DNA from: Gallionella sp.
GTDB taxonomy: Bacteria; Pseudomonadota; Gammaproteobacteria; Burkholderiales; Gallionellaceae
Length of the DNA stretch: 64,000 nucleotides
Direction: 5' to 3'
Assembly: GCA_028687575.1 (NCBI GenBank)
Contig: JAQTZW010000007.1
Location: 1-64,000 of the forward strand
Shown: positions 34,099 to 43,637 of the stretch, piece after piece
How the letters are laid out: every line of letters starts with the position of its first letter
Numbering within the stretch: position 1 is the stretch's first letter
The notes under the pieces: model-generated
What the model was told of the DNA's origin: nothing
The model's database searches: none
The model's input: only the letters and a program-made list of their open reading frames with translations
Made by a program: the position numbers and the translations under genes

Positions 34099-34994
34099 AT
34101 CCCTGCGAAAAACTCACCATCGCCATCTCCTCCCGCGCCCTGTTCGACCTGAACGAGAGTCATGCCGTGTTCGAGGATGATGGCGTAGATGCCTACTGCC
34201 GCTATCAGGTGCAGCATGAGGACATTCCGCTGGCGCCGGGGGTGGCGTTCGGGCTGGTGAAGAAGTTGCTGGCGTTGAATGCGCACACCCCAGCGCAGCC
34301 TCGTGTGGAGGTGATTTTGCTGTCGCGTAACAGTGCGGACACCGGGCTGCGTATCTTCAACTCGATCAAGCATCACAATCTTTCAATCAGTCGTGCGGCG
34401 TTCACGCGGGGGGAGAGCACGCACCCTTATATTTCGGCGTTCGGGGCGCACCTGTTCCTGTCGGCGGAGCCGGGGGACGTGCGTCGAGCGCTGGAGGCGG
34501 GATTCGCGGCGGCGACCATTTTGCCCTCCGAGGGCGGCGTCACGACGGGCCATTCTTCGCAGTTGCGCATCGCTTTCGACGGTGATGCGGTGCTGTTTTC
34601 TGACGAGTCAGAGCGCATCTACAAACAGGAAGGGTTGGTTGCGTTCGAGCACAACGAAATCAGCGCCGCCAAGCAGCCGCTGCCGGGCGGGCCGTTCAAG
34701 GAATTCCTCTCCATGCTGCACCAGATCCAGCTCGATTACCCACCTGAGCAGTCGCCCATTCGCACCGCACTCATCACTGCACGTGGTGCACCGGCGCACG
34801 AGCGCGTCATCCGTACGCTGCGCGCCTGGAACATCCGCATAGACGAGGCGTTGCTTTTGGGCGGCATGGACAAGGGCGCGTTCCTCAAGGCGTTCGGCGC
34901 GGACATCTTCTTCGACGATCAGACCAAGCACTGCGAGTCTGCTCGCCAGCATGTCGCCACCGGCCATGTGCCGCATGGTGTGGCGAACGAGTAG
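34095..34994 (+). CDS. Cytosolic 5'-nucleotidase (NT5C1/PF06189 type)
   Basis: The 299-residue protein matches the 5'-nucleotidase family PF06189: TIAISSRALFDLNESHAVFE at the start, FNSIKHHNLSISRAAFTRGE in the middle, and IAFDGDAVLFSDESERIY. HAD-like Asp residues are visible in FDLN and AFDGDAVLFSDE. It dephosphorylates nucleoside monophosphates. It is the end of the accessory stretch; core genes resume with ntrC at 35061. Confidence 0.85.
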   Translation: MNPCEKLTIAISSRALFDLNESHAVFEDDGVDAYCRYQVQHEDIPLAPGVAFGLVKKLLALNAHTPAQPRVEVILLSRNSADTGLRIFNSIKHHNLSISRAAFTRGESTHPYISAFGAHLFLSAEPGDVRRALEAGFAAATILPSEGGVTTGHSSQLRIAFDGDAVLFSDESERIYKQEGLVAFEHNEISAAKQPLPGGPFKEFLSMLHQIQLDYPPEQSPIRTALITARGAPAHERVIRTLRAWNIRIDEALLLGGMDKGAFLKAFGADIFFDDQTKHCESARQHVATGHVPHGVANE

Positions 34995-35045
34995 ATTGTC
35001 CGGCCCGTGTTTCCTGCTTAACTCCCGATTGCGTCGCTTGATTGT

Positions 35046-35060
35046 GGCGGGCGGCCCGCC
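35046..35060 (+). other. Hairpin downstream of the 5'-nucleotidase
   Basis: GGCGGG pairs with CCCGCC around a CGG loop, immediately before the ntrC stop codon on the other strand. The following bases are only weakly T-rich (TTATT), so it is at best a bidirectional or weak terminator between convergent genes. Confidence 0.35.
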
Positions 35061-36458
35061 TTATTCCCCGTGTTCGTCCAGCCCCAGTTCCTGAATCTTG
35101 CGGGTGAGGGTGTTGCGGCCTATGCCGAGCAGCATGGCGGCTTCGATGCGGCGGCCATTGGTGTGGTGCAGGGCTTGCAGGATCATGGTGCGTTCGAATA
35201 GCGGCGCGTAACTCTCCATCAGGTTCTCGTCACCGCGCTGCAAGGCTAGCGCCACCTGGCCTGCCAGCACTTCGCTCCAGTCGCCGGGCGGCAGCGCCAC
35301 CGGGCTGGTCTCGCGCCATTCGGGCGGCAGGTCGGCGATTTCGATGAGTTGCGAGGGGGTCATCACCGTCAGCCAGTGGCAGAGGTTTTCGAGTTGCCGG
35401 ACGTTGCCGGGGAATTCTTGGGTCGAGAGGTGCTGCAGGGTTGCTTCGCTGAATTGCTTCTGTTCAACGGCCAGTTCCAGTGCACTTTTTTGCAGGAAGT
35501 AGGTCGCCAGCAGCGGGATGTCTTCGCGGCGTTCGCGCAGCGGCGGCAGGCGCAGGCGGATGACGTGCAGGCGGTGGAACAGGTCTTCGCGGAACAGGCC
35601 GTCCTTGACGCGCTGCTCCAGATTCTGGTGGGTGGCAGTGATGATGCGCACGTTGGCCTTGATGGGTTTGTGGCCGCCCACCCGGTAATAGTGGCCGTCG
35701 GACAAGACTCGCAACAATCGGGTTTGCAGTTCCGATGGCATGTCGCCTATCTCGTCGAGGAACAGCGTGCCGCCTTCGGCTTGTTCGAACCGACCCTGCC
35801 GGGTGGCCGCCGCGCCGGTGAATGCGCCGCGTTCATGGCCGAATAGTTCGGATTCAAGCAAGTCCTTGGGGATAGCGGCGGTGTTGATGGCGATGAAAGG
35901 TTGCTCGCCACGTGGGCTGTGACGGTGCAGTGCGCGCGCGACCAGCTCTTTGCCGGTGCCCGATTCACCATTGATTAGTACAGTGGCCAATGAATGCGAC
36001 AGCCTGCCTATGGCGCGGAACACTTCCTGCATAGCGGGCGCATGACCGAGAATATCGGCGACTTCGGCGATCTGCCCGACTTCGGCAGATTTGCGGCGGC
36101 TCTGTTCAAGCGCGCGCTGGATCAGTTCCACTGCGTGGTTGATGTCGAAGGGCTTGGGCAGGTATTCGAACGCGCCGCCCTGAAAGGCTGAAACGGCGCT
36201 CTCCAGATCAGAATAGGCGGTCATGATGATGACCGGGATCAGCGGATGGCGCTGTTGCAGGGTTTGCAGGAAATCCAGCCCGGAACTGCCCGGCATCCTG
36301 ATGTCGCTGACCACTACCTGCGGCTGGTCGTGGGCTAACGCGCGCAAGGCATCGTCTGCGGTGGGAAAGCTCCTGAACTCTATCTCGGCGCGTGTCAGGG
36401 ACTTTTCCAGCACCCAGCGTATCGAGCGATCATCATCAATTATCCAGACTGCTTTCAC
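35061..36458 (-). CDS. ntrC: Nitrogen regulation response regulator NtrC
   Basis: The 465-residue protein has a receiver domain (acceptor Asp52 in SDIRMPG), a sigma-54 AAA+ domain with GAFTGA (ERGAFTGAAATRQG) and Walker B LFLDEIGDMP, and a C-terminal Fis-type helix-turn-helix (GRRIEAAMLLGIGRNTLTRK). Phosphorylated NtrC activates sigma-54 promoters under nitrogen limitation; the amtB operon promoter at 4685-4700 is a likely target in this window. It lies 41 bases after ntrB. Confidence 0.96.
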   Translation of the reverse strand: MKAVWIIDDDRSIRWVLEKSLTRAEIEFRSFPTADDALRALAHDQPQVVVSDIRMPGSSGLDFLQTLQQRHPLIPVIIMTAYSDLESAVSAFQGGAFEYLPKPFDINHAVELIQRALEQSRRKSAEVGQIAEVADILGHAPAMQEVFRAIGRLSHSLATVLINGESGTGKELVARALHRHSPRGEQPFIAINTAAIPKDLLESELFGHERGAFTGAAATRQGRFEQAEGGTLFLDEIGDMPSELQTRLLRVLSDGHYYRVGGHKPIKANVRIITATHQNLEQRVKDGLFREDLFHRLHVIRLRLPPLRERREDIPLLATYFLQKSALELAVEQKQFSEATLQHLSTQEFPGNVRQLENLCHWLTVMTPSQLIEIADLPPEWRETSPVALPPGDWSEVLAGQVALALQRGDENLMESYAPLFERTMILQALHHTNGRRIEAAMLLGIGRNTLTRKIQELGLDEHGE

Positions 36459-36499
36459 GATTTATCCTATCGATTATATTAATTATTTGAATAATCTAC

Positions 36500-37540
36500 T
36501 CACGGCAGCGGCAGCAACACGGTGAAACAGGTGCGCCCTGGTTCACTGTCGAATTCTATAGTGCCCTGATGCTGACTGATAAAATCCTGCGCCAGCGTCA
36601 GCCCCAGCCCGTGTCCGTCAGCTCGTCCCGATACCAGCGGATAGAAGATTTTGTCGCGCAATTCTGGAGGGACACCCGGCCCGTTGTCTATGATTTGTAC
36701 CTTTACGGCCAGTCGGTGGCGCTGCTTGACCAGCGTGATTTGACGGGCGATGCGCGTGCGCAGAATGATCTCTCCCCTACCCTGCATCGCCTGGGTGGCA
36801 TTGCGGACGATGTTCAGCATTACCTGAATCAGCCGTTCCTTGTCGCCAATCAGCGGCGGCAGGCTGGTGTCATAATCGCGCCGAATCACCAATCCTTCCG
36901 GCAGTTCGGCCAGTATCACCGAGCGCACACGCTCCAATACCTCGTGGATGTTAAGTGCACTGTGCTGGACGTTGCCCTGCGGCGTCAGCAGGTTCTCCAT
37001 CAGGGAGCGCAGCCGGTCGGCCTCCTGAATGATGACCTGAGTGTATTCGTGCAGCCCTGGCTTCTCCAGCTCCTGTTCGAGCAGTTGAGCGGCACCACGT
37101 ATGCCGCCCAGCGGATTCTTGATCTCGTGTGCCAGGTTGCGCAGCAGCAGTCGGTTAGCCTGTGTCTGGTCCAGCATCTGTTCTTCACGCGCCAGCTTCA
37201 GCGAGCGATCCAGCGTGTGGAATTCCAGCAGCAGACCGGGAAAAGGCAAACGCATGGGCGTCACCGCGCAGCGCAGGTGCAGCTTGTTATGGCTGTGCGT
37301 GAGCAAGCTCAGATCGTGCTCTATGTGGCTTTCGCGGCCATGTACCGCACGTTCTATGGTTACCGCCAACTGGCCGCTGTCGGCAAAAGCCTGCTGTACT
37401 GGCTGGCTCAGCAGGTTTTTGCCGCTCACTTCGAACAGGGTTTCCGCCGCAGGGTTGAGATAGCTGACGCATAACGACGCGTCCAACAGCATGACGGCGG
37501 TGTCGAGATGGTCGAGCATGGAGTGGGCAAGTTCAGTCAT
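36500..37540 (-). CDS. ntrB: Nitrogen regulation histidine kinase NtrB
   Basis: The 346-residue kinase has an N-terminal PAS domain (residues ~8-110), a phospho-acceptor HisKA motif NLAHEIKNPLGGIRGA, and an HATPase domain with N, G1 and G2 boxes (NIVRNATQAMQG, DNGPGVPP, GLGLTLA). It phosphorylates and dephosphorylates NtrC under PII control. No membrane segments are visible, as expected for NtrB. Confidence 0.95.
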   Translation of the reverse strand: MTELAHSMLDHLDTAVMLLDASLCVSYLNPAAETLFEVSGKNLLSQPVQQAFADSGQLAVTIERAVHGRESHIEHDLSLLTHSHNKLHLRCAVTPMRLPFPGLLLEFHTLDRSLKLAREEQMLDQTQANRLLLRNLAHEIKNPLGGIRGAAQLLEQELEKPGLHEYTQVIIQEADRLRSLMENLLTPQGNVQHSALNIHEVLERVRSVILAELPEGLVIRRDYDTSLPPLIGDKERLIQVMLNIVRNATQAMQGRGEIILRTRIARQITLVKQRHRLAVKVQIIDNGPGVPPELRDKIFYPLVSGRADGHGLGLTLAQDFISQHQGTIEFDSEPGRTCFTVLLPLP

Positions 37541-37636
37541 GCAAGTTAGAAAGCAATAATCATGCCATACGCGGGACCTTGCTGCCCTGCTGCGATAGCT
37601 ACGCTACATTCATCGCTGTTCATGTTGGGGTTTGGG

Positions 37637-38068
37637 TTATTTCACCCTGGATATCTCAGTGTTGAGTGCATCAATATTGCGCTGGTGCAACTCAACCTGG
37701 GCGGAAAGCTGGTTCATTTTTCGGGCATCCTTGGCAAGTTTCGGGTCGGCCTGCGCGACCTTAAGATTCTGCTTCGCTTCGGTCAGCAGCCCCTGCTCAT
37801 TGTTCAATTCGTCTTCCAATATCTTGCGGCGCGTCTGGTCGCGTCCCTTCTGCGTTTCCTGATTCACCTTCGGAAAGTCTGCCGGCGATCCGGCAGAACG
37901 GGTATGGGAGACTGGCGGCCTGGGGGGCGATTCACTGATGCGCTTGCTGCCTCGTGATGGGGTATTGGAATAGGTGATATGACCATCGGCGTTGACGGAC
38001 TTGTAGATGTCGGCTGATGCCAAAGTTGGGAGCAGGCACAACAGTGCGAGCAAATAGCCTGATTTCAT
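37637..38068 (-). CDS. DUF4124-containing periplasmic protein
   Basis: The 143-residue protein has a signal peptide (GYLLALLCLLPTLASA), the DUF4124 motif ADIYKSVNADGHITYSNTPS, and a helical C-terminus rich in Gln, Asn and Glu. It lies between glnA and ntrB, where betaproteobacteria often carry such a gene. Function unknown; a paralogue is at 43032-43637. Confidence 0.8.
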   Translation of the reverse strand: MKSGYLLALLCLLPTLASADIYKSVNADGHITYSNTPSRGSKRISESPPRPPVSHTRSAGSPADFPKVNQETQKGRDQTRRKILEDELNNEQGLLTEAKQNLKVAQADPKLAKDARKMNQLSAQVELHQRNIDALNTEISRVK

Positions 38069-38150
38069 GCGCGTTCTCCTGCAAAAATGCCGGCTGAGTA
38101 TAGGCCATGCCTAGGTGCATGACAAACCTTTTACCTGCTGCATAAAATGC

Positions 38151-38174
38151 AAAACGGGGCTTGCGCCCCGTTTT
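38151..38174 (-). terminator. Terminator of glnA
   Basis: AAAACGGGGC and GCCCCGTTTT form a perfect stem around a TTGC loop, with a T run on either strand. It follows glnA and precedes the DUF4124 gene on the minus strand, separating glnA from the downstream genes. Confidence 0.85.
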
Positions 38175-38197
38175 GTTGTATCCAAGCCTGTTGAGGA

Positions 38198-39613
38198 TTA
38201 GATGCTGTAGTACATGTCGAACTCGACTGGATGAGTTGTCATGCGGATGCGGTTGACTTCGTCCATCTTCAAGGTGATGAAGGCGTCAAGGAAGTCCTTG
38301 GAGAATACGCCGCCGCGAGTCAGGAACTCGTGATCCTTGGCCAGTGCATCCAGTGCCTCGTCCAGAGATGCGCAGACCGTTGGGATCTTTGCATCTTCTT
38401 CAGGTGGCAGATCGTACAGATTCTTGTCTGCTGGATCGCCAGGATGGATCTTGTTCTGGATACCGTCCAGACCAGCCATCATCAACGCTGCGAAGCACAG
38501 GTACGGGTTGGCTGTCGGATCAGGGAAGCGAGTCTCGATACGACGTGCCTTGTCGCTGGCTACGTGCGGGATGCGGATGGAAGCGGAACGGTTCTTGGCG
38601 GAGTAAGCCATCTTCACCGGTGCTTCGTAGTGAGGAACCAAGCGCTTGTAGCTGTTGGTGCCCGGGTTGCAGATCGCGTTCAGTGCCTTGGCATGCTTGA
38701 TGATGCCGCCGATGTAGTACAGCGCTGTCTCGGACAGGCCTGCGTAGCCGTTACCCGCGAAGGTGTTTTTGCCGTCTTTCCAGATGGACTGGTGCACGTG
38801 CATGCCGGAACCGTTGTCGCCAACGATGGGTTTAGGCATGAAAGTCGCTGTCTTGCCGTACTGGTGGGCGACGTTGTGAACGATGTATTTCAACGCCTGA
38901 GTCTGGTCGGCGCGGCGTACCAGCGTGTTGAACTTGGTACCGATCTCACATTGGCCGGCAGTCGCTACTTCGTGGTGATGGACTTCGACTTCGATACCGA
39001 TGTCTTCCAGTGCCAAGCACATCGCAGCGCGGATGTCGTTCAGGCTGTCAACGGGAGGAACCGGGAAGTAGCCGCCCTTGACGGTCGGACGGTGGCCGGT
39101 GTTGCCGCCATCGAATTTCTCGCCGGTAGCCCAAGCAGCTTCTTCGGAATTGATTTTCAGCATGCACCCGGACATGTCCACAGTCCATTGCACGGAGTCG
39201 AAAATGAAGAATTCTGGCTCAGGACCGAAGAAAGCGGTATCGCCCAGACCGGTGGACTTCAGGTAGGCTTCAGCGCGCTTGGCGATGGAGCGTGGGTCAC
39301 GGTCGTAACCCTTGCCGTCGGTAGGATCAACCACGTCACAAGTGATGACCAGTGTGTTCTCGTCCATGAACGGGTCGAGGAAGGCAGTTGCCGCATCCGG
39401 CATCAGCAGCATGTCAGAAGCCTGAATGCCTTTCCAGCCAGCGATGGAGGAACCATCGAATGCGTGGCCTTCTTCAAATTTTTCTTCATTCACGTACTTG
39501 GCTGGCACGCTGACGTGCTGCTCTTTACCACGTGTATCGGTAAAACGAAAATCCACGAACTTGATGTCGTGGTCTTTAATCATCTGCAAAACATCACTTA
39601 CCGTCAACGACAT
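38198..39613 (-). CDS. glnA: Glutamine synthetase, type I
   Basis: The 471-residue enzyme condenses glutamate and ammonia with ATP. It shows [12 protein letters not shown] at the N-terminal metal/ATP region, [30 protein letters not shown], and the adenylylation tyrosine in NLYDLPPEE. This marks the GlnE-regulated dodecameric GSI-beta type. The ATG at 39613 is set by a GGGAGAG site. An NtrC-like site is upstream; see that entry. Confidence 0.97.
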   Translation of the reverse strand: MSLTVSDVLQMIKDHDIKFVDFRFTDTRGKEQHVSVPAKYVNEEKFEEGHAFDGSSIAGWKGIQASDMLLMPDAATAFLDPFMDENTLVITCDVVDPTDGKGYDRDPRSIAKRAEAYLKSTGLGDTAFFGPEPEFFIFDSVQWTVDMSGCMLKINSEEAAWATGEKFDGGNTGHRPTVKGGYFPVPPVDSLNDIRAAMCLALEDIGIEVEVHHHEVATAGQCEIGTKFNTLVRRADQTQALKYIVHNVAHQYGKTATFMPKPIVGDNGSGMHVHQSIWKDGKNTFAGNGYAGLSETALYYIGGIIKHAKALNAICNPGTNSYKRLVPHYEAPVKMAYSAKNRSASIRIPHVASDKARRIETRFPDPTANPYLCFAALMMAGLDGIQNKIHPGDPADKNLYDLPPEEDAKIPTVCASLDEALDALAKDHEFLTRGGVFSKDFLDAFITLKMDEVNRIRMTTHPVEFDMYYSI

Positions 39614-39789
39614 AACTCTCTCCCAATGAATCAAACGAAACAGCGAATTTAACTACCCAATAAAATACGTAATTGCCTTTGCAACAAGCGCCATGAAGAC
39701 AGATGCGTGTCAAGGCGGCATTGTGCCATAACCCTGTGAAGTAGCACAAAAATAAATCGCACCATATGCGAGCGTGCCGAGTCCGCAAT

Positions 39790-39804
39790 GCACTATTTTT
39801 GTGC
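39790..39804 (-). promoter_or_regulatory. Candidate NtrC site upstream of glnA
   Basis: GCACTATTTTTGTGC agrees with the enteric site GCACTATATTGGTGC at 13 of 15 positions. It is about 175 bases upstream of the glnA start and overlaps the 3' end of the neighbouring CDF gene. I could not find a sigma-54 element with correct GG-N10-GC spacing in the glnA leader, so the link is only suggestive. Confidence 0.35.
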
Positions 39805-40989
39805 GTGGTGCGTGTGGATGCGAATAGCGCGGAAAATCGGATCGTCTCGTACCATTTCGTCACATTGCTGCTGCAATTTGGCAGCTTGTTGCTGACTGGT
39901 AATTTCACCTGGTAGATAAAGCTCTGCATCTATTTTGCCATCAAGGTAGTGCAGTACCACCCGATGTTCTGCGATATTCAGATCGCTCAGGCGTTCCACA
40001 AGTCCCGCCAGCAGGCGGGGGCGGTTGGGCAGGTGGATGTTGCGTTTGCTTTGCCGGTCGTCTTCGGGGTCTATGTGCACCATCACATCCAGCACGTGGT
40101 GCTTGCTCAACACGGCATTGCGGGCGGATTCCGCGATGTAGTGCCCTTCGGATACGCTGATGCGCGGATCAACCAGAATGTGCGCATCCACCAGCGCGTT
40201 GTCTGCCATTTTGCGCGTACGCAAATCGTGCAAACCGAGCACGCCGTGGGTGTCGAGCAGGGTTTGCCGGATGGCGGCAACCTCTTCCGCGTCCAGGCCG
40301 GTATCAATCAATTCTTCCAGTGCCTCGAAAGCCAGCTTGCCCCCCATGTGCGCGATCATCACCCCGACCACCGCTGCCGCGACGAGGTCGAGGAAGGTGT
40401 AGCCCAGCAGGTTGCCAGCTACGCCGACGATGACGATCAGCGAGGAGGCCGCATCGGAACGGGCATGCCAGGCGTTAGCCACCAACATTTGTGAGCGCAC
40501 GCGCTTGGCGACGGCCAGCATGTAGCGGAACATGCCCTCTTTGGCGATCAGCGCGACGACGGCAATGGCCAGCGCCAACGGGTTGACAGCATGTACTTCG
40601 CCGGGATTCTGCAATCGCAACGCGGCGGCCACCAGCAGGCCTATACCGAGCACAGCCAAAAATATCCCCAGGATCATCGTGGCAGCGGTTTCCACACGGG
40701 CGTGGCCGTAAGGGTGGTTGGCATCCGCATGGCGGTTGCCGTGGCGGTTGGCATACAACACCAATATGTCTGAAAGCAGGTCGGACAACGAATGCAGGCC
40801 GTCGGCCATCAGTGCCTGAGAATGGGAGAAAAAGCCCCCGATGACCTGCAAGAAAGTTAGCACCAGATTGATGATGATGCTGACCATGGTACTTTTCTGT
40901 GCGGCAGCAAAACGTTCCGGGTGTGCAGGTTCGAATGCCTCCTGGCCTAAGGACGTGTTGTGTGAGTGGCTGTGATTTTTCATTAACAT
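39793..40989 (-). CDS. Cation diffusion facilitator (CDF) transporter
   Basis: The protein of about 398 residues has a His-rich start (MKNHSHSHN), six membrane segments, the first metal-site HSLSDLLSD and the second HARSDAAS, and a cytosolic C-terminal domain with HHVLDVMVHIDPEDD. The family exports Zn, Fe, Mn or Co by proton exchange; which metal is not decided here. The true start is unclear; 40989 (or 40983) is more plausible than the GTG at 41058. It stands beside glnA. Confidence 0.85.
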   Translation of the reverse strand: MLMKNHSHSHNTSLGQEAFEPAHPERFAAAQKSTMVSIIINLVLTFLQVIGGFFSHSQALMADGLHSLSDLLSDILVLYANRHGNRHADANHPYGHARVETAATMILGIFLAVLGIGLLVAAALRLQNPGEVHAVNPLALAIAVVALIAKEGMFRYMLAVAKRVRSQMLVANAWHARSDAASSLIVIVGVAGNLLGYTFLDLVAAAVVGVMIAHMGGKLAFEALEELIDTGLDAEEVAAIRQTLLDTHGVLGLHDLRTRKMADNALVDAHILVDPRISVSEGHYIAESARNAVLSKHHVLDVMVHIDPEDDRQSKRNIHLPNRPRLLAGLVERLSDLNIAEHRVVLHYLDGKIDAELYLPGEITSQQQAAKLQQQCDEMVRDDPIFRAIRIHTHHAQK

Positions 40990-41102
40990 TGCGCTAGTAT
41001 GTGACCGTGCTGCGCAGGATAACATCGGCGCGAGATTCGGAAAAGTTAAGCCGTACACGCATCAAGCTATAGTTCGACACGACAGTTATTAAGGAAAACA
41101 TC

Positions 41103-41555
41103 ATGGGAAAAATCACCAGCATCCTCCAAGCGGCACAACAACGTGCAAAGGATATGAACTCGCCTTACGAGGGAGCGCTTTATCCGGCTGAAGCACAGGA
41201 AATCTTGCAATCTGCACCCGGTGCCAAGCTGGTGGACGTGCGTTGCCGAGCTGAATGTGATTGGGTGGGACGCATACCCGGTGCAGTCGAGATCGAATGG
41301 GCGACCTACCCCGGCATGAAGCCCAACCCGCATTTTATTGCCGCGCTGGAGCAACAGGTGGACAAGGAGGCGCTGGTGTTGTTTATCTGTCGCAGTGGCG
41401 CACGTTCACAGGCCGCAACCATCGCTGCAACGCAGGCGGGCTACCCCGATTGTTACAATATTCTTGAGGGATTCGAGGGCGACCCGGATGCCGCGCAACA
41501 TCGCAACACCAAAAACGGTTGGCGTGCCGCCGGTTTGCCTTGGGTGCAAAGTTAG
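41103..41555 (+). CDS. Rhodanese-like sulfurtransferase
   Basis: The 150-residue protein has one rhodanese domain with the active-site loop FICRSGARSQAAT (catalytic Cys). Helical segments flank it, and there is no signal peptide. AAGGAAAAC precedes the start. It is divergent from the CDF gene and convergent with xth. Substrate not assignable from sequence. Confidence 0.88.
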   Translation: MGKITSILQAAQQRAKDMNSPYEGALYPAEAQEILQSAPGAKLVDVRCRAECDWVGRIPGAVEIEWATYPGMKPNPHFIAALEQQVDKEALVLFICRSGARSQAATIAATQAGYPDCYNILEGFEGDPDAAQHRNTKNGWRAAGLPWVQS

Positions 41556-42323
41556 TCAATCAGGGTAATCGACCGTGAGAGGGGCGTGATCGGAGAAGCG
41601 CTCCGCCTTGTACACGCTGGCCGCCCCCGCACGCTGCGCGATACCCGGCGTGGCGATCTGGTAATCAATGCGCCAGCCCACGTCTTTCGCCCAAGCCTGA
41701 CCTCGATTCGACCACCAGGTATAGGCTTCAAGCTCCGGGTGCACCTTGCGGAACACATCAACGAAGCCGACTTCGTCGAAAAGTTGTGTGAGCCATGCGC
41801 GCTCCTCCGGTAGGAAGCCGGAATTCTTGCGGTTGCCCCGCCAGTTCTTCAGGTCTATTTCCTTATGTGCGATATTCCAGTCACCGCACACCACTACTTC
41901 ACGCCCGCTGGCGCGCAGTTCCTGCAAATGCGGCAGGAACGCCGCCATGAACTTGAATTTCACCGCCTGGCGCTCTTCGCCGCTGGAGCCTGAGGGCAGG
42001 TACAGCGATACCACACTGCAATCGGCAAAGTCAGCACACAGGTAGCGCCCTTCCACATCGAATTCGGCGATGCCCAGCCCTGCGGTGACTTGCTCCGGCT
42101 GCTGGCGGCAATAGATGCCGACCCCGCTGTAGCCCTTTTTTTCCGCGTAATGGAAATAGCCGTGATAGCCAACCGGACGCAACATTTCCGCCGTCATGTC
42201 CGCCTGCTGGGCCTTGAGTTCCTGCAGGCAGATGATGTCTGCATCCTGTTTTTCCAGCCATTGATAGAAGCCCTTGCTGGAGGCGGAACGGATGCCGTTC
42301 AGGTTGATGGTGATGATGCGCAT
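41556..42323 (-). CDS. xth: Exodeoxyribonuclease III
   Basis: The 255-residue protein has the ExoIII/APE motifs INLNGIRSA, LQELKAQ (metal Glu), GDWNIAHKEIDLKNW, and the terminal SDHAPLTVDY. It acts as AP endonuclease and 3'-5' exonuclease in base-excision repair. I chose the ATG at 42323 (MRIITINLNG), because upstream residues are not part of the fold. Divergent from pyrE. Confidence 0.93.
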   Translation of the reverse strand: MRIITINLNGIRSASSKGFYQWLEKQDADIICLQELKAQQADMTAEMLRPVGYHGYFHYAEKKGYSGVGIYCRQQPEQVTAGLGIAEFDVEGRYLCADFADCSVVSLYLPSGSSGEERQAVKFKFMAAFLPHLQELRASGREVVVCGDWNIAHKEIDLKNWRGNRKNSGFLPEERAWLTQLFDEVGFVDVFRKVHPELEAYTWWSNRGQAWAKDVGWRIDYQIATPGIAQRAGAASVYKAERFSDHAPLTVDYPD

Positions 42324-42388
42324 GAATACTTTCAATGTTGAAGAACGGGACATTATAATGGACGCCACTTCATTACCGGCTCATCGTC

Positions 42389-43042
42389 ATGTTCAATTTC
42401 CGCCAGGATTTCATCCGCTTTGCCATCGAGCAAAAAGTATTACGCTTCGGACAGTTCCAGACCAAGGCCGGACGTCTCTCCCCCTACTTTTTCAATGCGG
42501 GCCTGTTCAACGATGGCGCCTCCATGCGCAGCCTGTCGCATTTTTATGCACAGGCAATCCTCGCTTCCGAGACGGAGTTCGACATGCTGTTCGGCCCCGC
42601 CTACAAAGGCATACCGCTGGCGGCAGGGACGGCCATCGCACTGGCCGAGCAAGGGCGTAACGTGCCTTACTGTTACAACCGCAAAGAGGTCAAGGATCAT
42701 GGTGAAGGGGGTACGACGGTCGGCGCGCCTTTGCAGGGCAAGGTGCTGATCATTGATGACGTCATTTCTGCCGGCACCTCGGTGCGCGAGTCCATTGAGC
42801 TGATCCGCGCAGCAGGTGCCGAACCGTGTGCAGTTGTCATCGCACTGGATCGCAAAGAGCGAGGGCTTGGCAAGCTCTCTGCCGCACAGGAGGTGCGCCG
42901 CGATTATGGTATTCCGGTAATTGCTATTGCTACGCTGGACGACTTGTTGGGCTATTTGCAGGGCGAATCGGAATTGACCGAAAACTTGGGGGCGGTGCGT
43001 GCTTACCGTGACCTTTTTGGTGTCGCGAGTGATGAAGTTTAA
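42389..43042 (+). CDS. pyrE: Orotate phosphoribosyltransferase
   Basis: The 217-residue enzyme makes OMP from orotate and PRPP. The PRPP loop [14 protein letters not shown], the orotate-contact region [13 protein letters not shown], and [15 protein letters not shown] are present. It overlaps the downstream DUF4124 gene by eleven bases. Confidence 0.95.
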   Translation: MFNFRQDFIRFAIEQKVLRFGQFQTKAGRLSPYFFNAGLFNDGASMRSLSHFYAQAILASETEFDMLFGPAYKGIPLAAGTAIALAEQGRNVPYCYNRKEVKDHGEGGTTVGAPLQGKVLIIDDVISAGTSVRESIELIRAAGAEPCAVVIALDRKERGLGKLSAAQEVRRDYGIPVIAIATLDDLLGYLQGESELTENLGAVRAYRDLFGVASDEV

Positions 43043-43637
43043 CTTACTAATCGCGCTGCTCAGTATTGCAGCGATTTGCCCCTCGGCCTCCGCCAAGACC
43101 TACAAATGGGTGGATGACCACGGAGTGACGCACATTGAACAAACTATTCCGCCCGAGTATGCCAACAAGGACAGGAAGACTTTGAACAAATCCGGGACAG
43201 TAGTGCGCTCCGAGGATGTGCTGACCGCAGAAGAGCGGCGTGCCAAGGAGTCCGAGGCGGCCAAAAGCAAGGCCGAGTCGGATGCTGTAAGGGATCAGAA
43301 ACGACACGATAAGTCCCTGATCAGCACTTACAGCAGCATTGACGAAATCGAACTGTCACGCCAGCGCAATATCCAGCAATTGGAAACGCGCATCGCCGGT
43401 ATCCAGGCAAAATTAAAAATTACTAGTGCCAAACTGGCCGGTTTGGCAGCTGATTTCGAGTCCCGCAAGAAGGCGGGCCAAAAGATACCCGGCTCTCTTT
43501 ACGATGACTTGAGCGAAACTCAGAATCAACTGAATCGGCTAAAGCTCGATCTGGACAAGTACAACGCCGAAAAACAGCAAGTAGATGCGCGTTTCGAAGC
43601 GGACAAGGTGCGCTACAGGGAACTAACGGGCAAGTGA
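43032..43637 (+). CDS. DUF4124-containing exported coiled-coil protein
   Basis: The 201-residue protein has a signal peptide ([16 protein letters not shown]), DUF4124 ([20 protein letters not shown]) and a long Lys/Glu-rich helix ([18 protein letters not shown]). It starts inside the last codons of pyrE, so the two are co-transcribed. It is a paralogue of the protein at 37637-38068. Function unknown. Confidence 0.8.
   Translation: MKFNLLIALLSIAAICPSASAKTYKWVDDHGVTHIEQTIPPEYANKDRKTLNKSGTVVRSEDVLTAEERRAKESEAAKSKAESDAVRDQKRHDKSLISTYSSIDEIELSRQRNIQQLETRIAGIQAKLKITSAKLAGLAADFESRKKAGQKIPGSLYDDLSETQNQLNRLKLDLDKYNAEKQQVDARFEADKVRYRELTGK

Noticed and set aside
38231..39652. 473-codon plus-strand open frame
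   Set aside because: It is antisense to glnA over its whole length and shows no known motifs.
39614..39792. Sigma-54 promoter for glnA
   Set aside because: Candidates had GG to GC spacing of 8 or 9 instead of 10 bases, which sigma-54 does not tolerate.
40990..41058. GTG start at 41058 for the CDF transporter
   Set aside because: It has no ribosome site, and the extra residues before the His-rich start do not resemble CDF N-termini.
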